This document shows positions 59,052 through 64,000 of a stretch of 64,000 nt of DNA, piece by piece. The DNA is taken from positions 21,748,684 through 21,812,683 of the forward strand of contig OY783198.1 in assembly GCA_963678675.1 (NCBI GenBank). The letters run 5' to 3'. Source of the stretch: Xiphydria camelus (Eukaryota > Arthropoda > Insecta > Hymenoptera > Xiphydriidae). The notes below the pieces were generated by a model. That model did no database searches and was not told the origin of the DNA. It saw nothing but the letters and a program-made list of their open reading frames with translations. How positions within the stretch are numbered: the stretch's first letter is position 1; every line of letters starts with the position of its first letter. The position numbers and the translations under genes were made by a program.

Positions 59052-61565
59052 GTACAGCGCCAGTTGCCTAAGGAGATAGTTCCTGCCACCAAGGAAGAAG
59101 CAGACAAGGCGGCTAAGCAAATCAAGGCAGTTATCGAAGAGATGTACGAGAAGCAGTCCTCGTTAGACAGTACCAGAACCCAAGCCCGAGATCTTATCAG
59201 GCGTAAGAAGGGCGCCGAGGGTGTAGACACGTTGAACGACCTCTTGGAAGATGTGTCTAGTCGATGGAAGTCCATATCCGACAGATGCAAGGACAGGATC
59301 AAATTCCTGGAAGACATGAAAGACTTCCATGATACTCACGAGGGTCTCCACTCTTGGCTGGGAGCGAAGGAGAGGATGTTGGGCGCCCTGGGTCCCATAT
59401 CGTCAGATCCCAGAATGGTCGCTAGTCAAGTACAGCAAGTTCAAGTTCTACGCGAAGAGTTCAGAACCCAACAGCCACAACTCGATCATCTGGCGCAAGT
59501 GGGAGACAGCATTCTCGCCAGAGTCAACGTCGCGTCTCCCGATGGACAGAAGATCAACGCGAAGTTGAACAATATCTTGCAGACCTGGGCCGATCAACTC
59601 GGCAGGTTGGACGAGCGTGCTCAAAGTTTGGGTGACGCCGTCGACACCAGCCGCGAATTCGACGCCAGTCTCAATCGTCTCCGCGACGCACTGCAAGGAA
59701 TCTCTGATAACTTGGACGATCTTCCGCTCGACAAAGATCCCGAGGAGCAGTTGCGCAAGATCGAGAATCTCGAGAGGCAATTGGAGGGACAGAGACCGTT
59801 GTTGGCTGATGCCGAAGCGGCTGGAACTCAGTTGTGCGAAGTTCTCAGCGATCCGGCTTCGAAATCGGAGATCCAGGGAAAATTGGCCGCGGTGGAAAAA
59901 CTGTACAACAATCTGCAGAAGAAATTGGACCACCGAAAGGCCGAGGTCGAGGGAAATCTTCGCGATGGAAGACAGTTCGAGGCATCCTGCAGCAAGACTC
60001 TCGGTTGGCTGGCCGACGAGCTTGGAAACATGTCCGAGAAGTTGTTGGTGTCTGCTGATCGCGAGGTTCTCGAGCAGCAGCTTGACCATCACGAGCCCGT
60101 CTATCGCAATGTAATGGGCAAGGAACACGAGGTAATCATGCTGTTGAACAAGGGACGCGATCTGCTCGCGAGATCTCACAAAACCGAAAACCGCTCTCTG
60201 CAACGCGATCTTGACAAAATGCAATCGCAATGGGATCGCCTGAAGAAAGACACGCTCGACAGACACACCAGGCTGCAGACTTGCGCGGAACATTGCAAGA
60301 AATACTACAGGGCTCAGGATTCCTTCCTTCCATGGTTGCGCCAAGCCGAGGATAAGCTGGAAAGCTTGAGGCCGGCTTCCTTCAAACGCAAGGACATCGA
60401 GAAGCAGTTGAAGGAATTGTCCACGTTCAGGAACGAAGTATGGAAGCGTTCCGGTGAATTCGAAAACAACAAGACTCTCGGTGAGACGTTTATCGGAGCT
60501 TGCGACATCGACAAGGAAGTGGTGAAGAACGAACTCAGCGCCATGAAGGCTAGGTGGGATAAGCTGAACAACGATCTATTGGAGAGGACGCAATCTTTGG
60601 AAGACACTGCCCGTCACCTCACGGACTTCAATGAGAGCTTGCGCGATGTGCAACATGGTTTGCAACGCTGCGAGGACAAGTTGGCGTCTCACGACGCTTT
60701 GGGAGGCGCGGCCAAAGATCCCAAGCTTCTCGACAGAGTGAAGAATTTACGTGAGGAAACTGCGAGCCTGAGAAAACCGCTGCAAGCAGTGCGACAACAG
60801 GCGAACGGCTTAGTGAACAAAGCCAGCGAACAGGGAGTGGACGCGAGCCATTTGCAGGATGAAGTTGACAACGTGACCGATCGAATTGACGATTTGCAAG
60901 CTAAACTCGACGACAGGTGCAGCGATCTGCAGAGTGCCGCAACCGCTGTTGCCCGTTTCAACGATCAAGTGAAGGGTCTCGGTCAAGATCTGTCCGCGCT
61001 CGAGAACGAGCTGGACTCCATGAAGGCTCCGGGACGTGATATCAAGACGGTCCGCGCTCAACTCGAAGACGTTGGCAAGCTCATCAATAAGATCAACAAG
61101 GCTACCGGCGATGTTGCCGATGCCGAGAGCTCCGGAGAGAGATTGGTCGATTCTGGATTTGCGCCCGACACTGTTGCTACCAGAGATCAAGTGGATACTC
61201 TGAAGCGACAGCTCGGAAAGCTTGACGAGCGAGCACGGAACAGAGACGACGAGCTAAACGATACGCTGAAGAAGCTGCAAGAGTTCTACCACGCTCACGC
61301 AGATGTCATGGATGACATAAACGAGGCCAATGATCAAGTCAAGAAATTCAAACCCGTCGGATCAGAGGTAGATTCTATCAGAGCGCAGCAAGAAGACTTT
61401 AGAGCCCTCAAAGCCAATAAAATCGAGCCGATCGGCCATGCCGTCGATGACTGCAATCGCCTTGGACAGGCACTCGTTCAGTCCGCCGGACGTGATGTCA
61501 ACACCGGCAATATAGAGAAGGATCTCGATAAGATGAACGACAAATGGAATGATTTGAAGGATAGG
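59052..61565 (+). CDS. shot: shot exon: rod, eight or so spectrin repeats
   Basis: The 2514-nt exon (838 codons), phase 0 at both ends, runs from acceptor GATTTGTACAG to donor GTGAGTGG. It starts VQRQLPKEIVPATKEEADKA and contains repeated helix-A tryptophans (RWKSISDRCKDRI, GLHSWLGAKERM, QWDRLKKDTLDRH, RWDKLNNDLLERT). It ends MNDKWNDLKDR. By length about eight repeats. Confidence 0.97.
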
Positions 61566-61781
61566 GTGAGTGGGTCGACTGTTCTAAATAGATTTTGTTA
61601 CATATATATAGTAGAGTAAGCTTTAATCTTGTTAGAAGACCGTGATGTATTTACTCGTGACAAACTACACGAGATTTATTCGTCATGGACGACTTCTACT
61701 TTAAAATACGTCTGTGGCACGAAGTAAATATGGTGAAGTGAAGTAGTACGAGTGACACAAATAATTTTTATTTGTTTACAG

Positions 61782-64000
61782 TTGAACGAACGGGATCGTC
61801 GTTTGGACGTTGGTCTCCTCCAGTCGGGCAAGTTCCAGGAAGCTCTGGACGGCCTAGAGAAGTGGCTCGCCGATACCGAAGAAATGGTCGCGAATCAAAA
61901 ACCACCGTCCTCCGATTACAAGGTAGTCAAGGCGCAACTGCAGGAGCAGAAGTTCCTGAAGAAGATGCTGATGGACCGTCAGAACTCGATGTCCTCTCTG
62001 TTCAACATGGGACAAGAGGTTGCCGCGGATGCGAACCCGAAGGAGCGCAAGATCATCGAGAAGCAATTGAAGGATCTCATGGGAAGATTCGATAATTTGA
62101 CTCAAGGCGCGGTGGAAAGGATGGACGCGTTGGAGCAAGCTATGGCGGTGGCGAAGGAGTTCCAGGATAAACTGGTTCCTCTTGCCATTTGGTTAGATCG
62201 AACCGAGAAGAAGGTGAGGGACATGGAATTGGTGCCGACCGACGAAGAGAAGATTCAGCAGCGTGTGAAAGAACACGACGCGCTTCACGACGATATCCTC
62301 TCGAAGAAGCCGGAATTCAACGATTTGACCGACGTTGCCAGTCAACTGATGGGACTCGTCGGCGAAGACGAAGCCGCCGCTTTGGCTGATAAGCTTCAGG
62401 ACGCCGCCGACAGATACGCGACTCTGGTCGATCGTTCCGACGCACTTGGACATCTTCTGCAACAATCGCGACAAGGTCTGCGGCACTTGGTGCTTACTTA
62501 TCAAGATCTCCAGGCTTGGATGGAGAGCATGGAATCGAGGCTCTCGAAATATCGCGTATTGGCCGTCCACACCGAGAGGTTGCTCCAACAGATGGAGGAT
62601 CTTGCGGATCTGACGGAAGAGGTTTCTAGTCGCCAGACTGAAGTCGACAGCACCACCGAGTCGGGTCTCGAGCTCATGAAGCATATCTCGAGCGACGAGG
62701 CTCTTCAGTTGAAGGACAAATTGGATTCCTTGCAACGGCGCTTTAACGATCTAGTCACGCGTGGTTCGGACCTCCTGAAACACGCCCAGGAAGCACTGCC
62801 GCTAGTGCAGCAATTCCATGACAACCACAACCGTCTCATGGACTGGATGCAGGGAGCCGAGAGCGCCCTGCAGTCCGCCGAGCCTCGCGAAGAGGAGATT
62901 ATTCGGCTGGAAATGGAGATATCCGAGTACAGACCCGTCTTGGATAAGATCAACGCGGTCGGACCACAACTCTGTCAGATTTCGCCCGGAGAAGGTGCGG
63001 CGACGATCGAAGGACTCGTGACCAGGGACAACAGAAGATTCGACGCCATTGCCGAGCAGATACAGAGGAAGGCCGAGAGGATTCAACTGAGCAAGCAACG
63101 ATCCCTGGAGGTTATCGGAGATATCGACGATTTGCTCGATTGGTTCAGAGAGGTCGACAATCAATTGCGCGAGGCGGAGCCGCCGAGCAGCGAGCCGGAA
63201 ATTATCCGAGTGCAGCTGAAGGAGCATAAGGCATTGAACGACGACATCTCCAGTCAAAAGGGTCGCGTGAGAGACGTCATTTCTACTGCCAAGAAGGTTA
63301 TCCGAGAGAACGCGCAGCACGAGGACACGTCGACGATTAGGGACAAGATGGAAGATCTACGCGAAACGATGGAGATCGTTTCCGGCCTCTCTACCGACAG
63401 ACTGAGCGCTCTGGAACAAGCCTTGCCGTTGGCCGAGCATCTCAGAGATACTCACGTAGGTCTCGTCAGCTGGCTCGAGGAAGCCGAACATCAAATCGCC
63501 ATGTTACCCATGCCCGCGCTGAGGCCAGACCTCATCGCAGCTCAACAGGACAAGAACGAGCTGTTGATTCAAAGTATCAACGAGCACAAACCTTTGGTGG
63601 AAAAACTCAACAAGACCGGAGAGGCTCTCATCAAGCTGTGCAACGAGGAAGAAGGCGCCAAGGTTCAAGATATCCTGGACAACGATAACGCTCGCTATAG
63701 CGCGCTACGCGCCGAACTTCGTGGCAGGCAGCAGGCTCTCGAACAAGCCTTGCAAGAATCCTCTCAATTCTCAGATAAGTTGGAGGGAATGCTTCGCGCT
63801 CTCTCTTCGACGGCCGATCAAGTGAATGGCGCCGAGCCGATCAGCGCGCATCCTCCGAGGCTACGCGATCAGATGGAAGACAACGCCGCCTTGGCCGACG
63901 ACCTGGCACAGAGATCCGAGGCTTACGCCGCGGTGAAGAAAGCCGCCGACGATGTTATCAGTAAGGCCGGCAACCGGGCTGATCCCGCTGTCAAAGACAT
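61782..64000 (+). CDS. shot: shot exon: rod, running past the window end
   Basis: The exon starts after acceptor ATTTGTTTACAG at 61782 in phase 0 with LNERDRRLDVGLLQSGKFQE. It stays open for the remaining 2219 nt, about seven spectrin repeats (FQEALDGLEKWLADTEE, DLQAWMESMESRLS, HNRLMDWMQGAES, DDLLDWFREVDNQ, GLVSWLEEAEHQ). It is cut by the window edge while still coding (RADPAVKD). The rest of the rod and the EF-hand and GAS2 regions should follow. Confidence 0.97.
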   Translation, partial: MNERDRRLDVGLLQSGKFQEALDGLEKWLADTEEMVANQKPPSSDYKVVKAQLQEQKFLKKMLMDRQNSMSSLFNMGQEVAADANPKERKIIEKQLKDLMGRFDNLTQGAVERMDALEQAMAVAKEFQDKLVPLAIWLDRTEKKVRDMELVPTDEEKIQQRVKEHDALHDDILSKKPEFNDLTDVASQLMGLVGEDEAAALADKLQDAADRYATLVDRSDALGHLLQQSRQGLRHLVLTYQDLQAWMESMESRLSKYRVLAVHTERLLQQMEDLADLTEEVSSRQTEVDSTTESGLELMKHISSDEALQLKDKLDSLQRRFNDLVTRGSDLLKHAQEALPLVQQFHDNHNRLMDWMQGAESALQSAEPREEEIIRLEMEISEYRPVLDKINAVGPQLCQISPGEGAATIEGLVTRDNRRFDAIAEQIQRKAERIQLSKQRSLEVIGDIDDLLDWFREVDNQLREAEPPSSEPEIIRVQLKEHKALNDDISSQKGRVRDVISTAKKVIRENAQHEDTSTIRDKMEDLRETMEIVSGLSTDRLSALEQALPLAEHLRDTHVGLVSWLEEAEHQIAMLPMPALRPDLIAAQQDKNELLIQSINEHKPLVEKLNKTGEALIKLCNEEEGAKVQDILDNDNARYSALRAELRGRQQALEQALQESSQFSDKLEGMLRALSSTADQVNGAEPISAHPPRLRDQMEDNAALADDLAQRSEAYAAVKKAADDVISKAGNRADPAVKD

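Larger units (their letters stand above)
1..64000 (+). other. shot: Spectraplakin gene short stop (partial, both ends outside)
   Basis: One gene spans the window. Exon translations follow the Shot/MACF1/dystonin order: CH1 end, CH2, plakin domain with SH3, plakin repeats, spectrin-repeat rod. Spectraplakins are giant cytolinkers tying F-actin to microtubules and adhesion sites in muscle-tendon junctions, neurons and epithelia. Every intron used has GT-AG ends and all codon phases agree across the joins. For the full isoform the window encodes 1280 codons (CH and plakin part), 3211 (plakin-repeat block) and about 2352 (rod). The start of CH1 and the EF-hand, GAS2 and C-terminal tail regions are not in the window. 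The family call is certain from conserved stretches. The symbol is by recognition of the insect orthologue. Confidence 0.97.

Noticed and set aside
1..64000. tRNA, rRNA, CRISPR array, second gene nested in introns
   Set aside because: Nothing recognised on reading either strand. The repeated units found are microsatellites, inverted-repeat elements or protein repeats, not spaced direct repeats.

Overview
The window is nuclear DNA from an insect, probably a hymenopteran such as an ant. It lies inside one giant plus-strand gene, the spectraplakin short stop (shot/kakapo; vertebrate relatives MACF1 and dystonin/BPAG1). The insect assignment rests on recognising the Shot protein order and on GT-AG introns. 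The hymenopteran guess rests only on the CpG-rich, non-depleted base composition and the small inverted-repeat elements. Neither end of the gene is present: the first part of the actin-binding domain lies upstream, and the rest of the rod, EF hands and GAS2 domain lie downstream of base 64000.

Layout. Bases 1-28810 hold two CH1 exons (4813-4902, 7771-7941), a long intron, and the CH2 exon (28531-28810). Inside the CH1-CH2 intron two extra coding exons (18731-18890, 19444-19661) join each other and the CH2 exon in frame. They look like the private N-terminus of an isoform with CH2 but no CH1. Bases 30282-35350 hold the plakin domain (spectrin-like repeats with an SH3 insert) in seven exons. 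An 8.7-kb intron follows, with two weak candidate alternative exons. Next come a small exon (44081-44196) and one 9.5-kb exon (44620-54136) of plectin/plakin repeats. Together these two are 9633 nt and phase 0 at both ends, so the block can be included or skipped without changing frame. From 56181 to the window end, seven exons encode the spectrin-repeat rod, about 2350 residues or roughly 21-22 repeats by length.

Working of the product. The exons encode, in order, F-actin binding (CH1/CH2), a plakin domain, optional plakin repeats, and a long flexible rod. The unseen C-terminus of this family binds microtubules. All phases I checked agree from 4813 to 64000, giving 6843 complete codons for the isoform that includes the plakin-repeat block.

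The introns carry several short non-autonomous inverted-repeat elements (at about 2.6, 7.2, 12, 13.1, 13.7, 15.8, 22.5 and 23.7 kb), some with recognisable target-site duplications, and several microsatellites. I saw no second protein-coding gene, tRNA, rRNA or CRISPR array.
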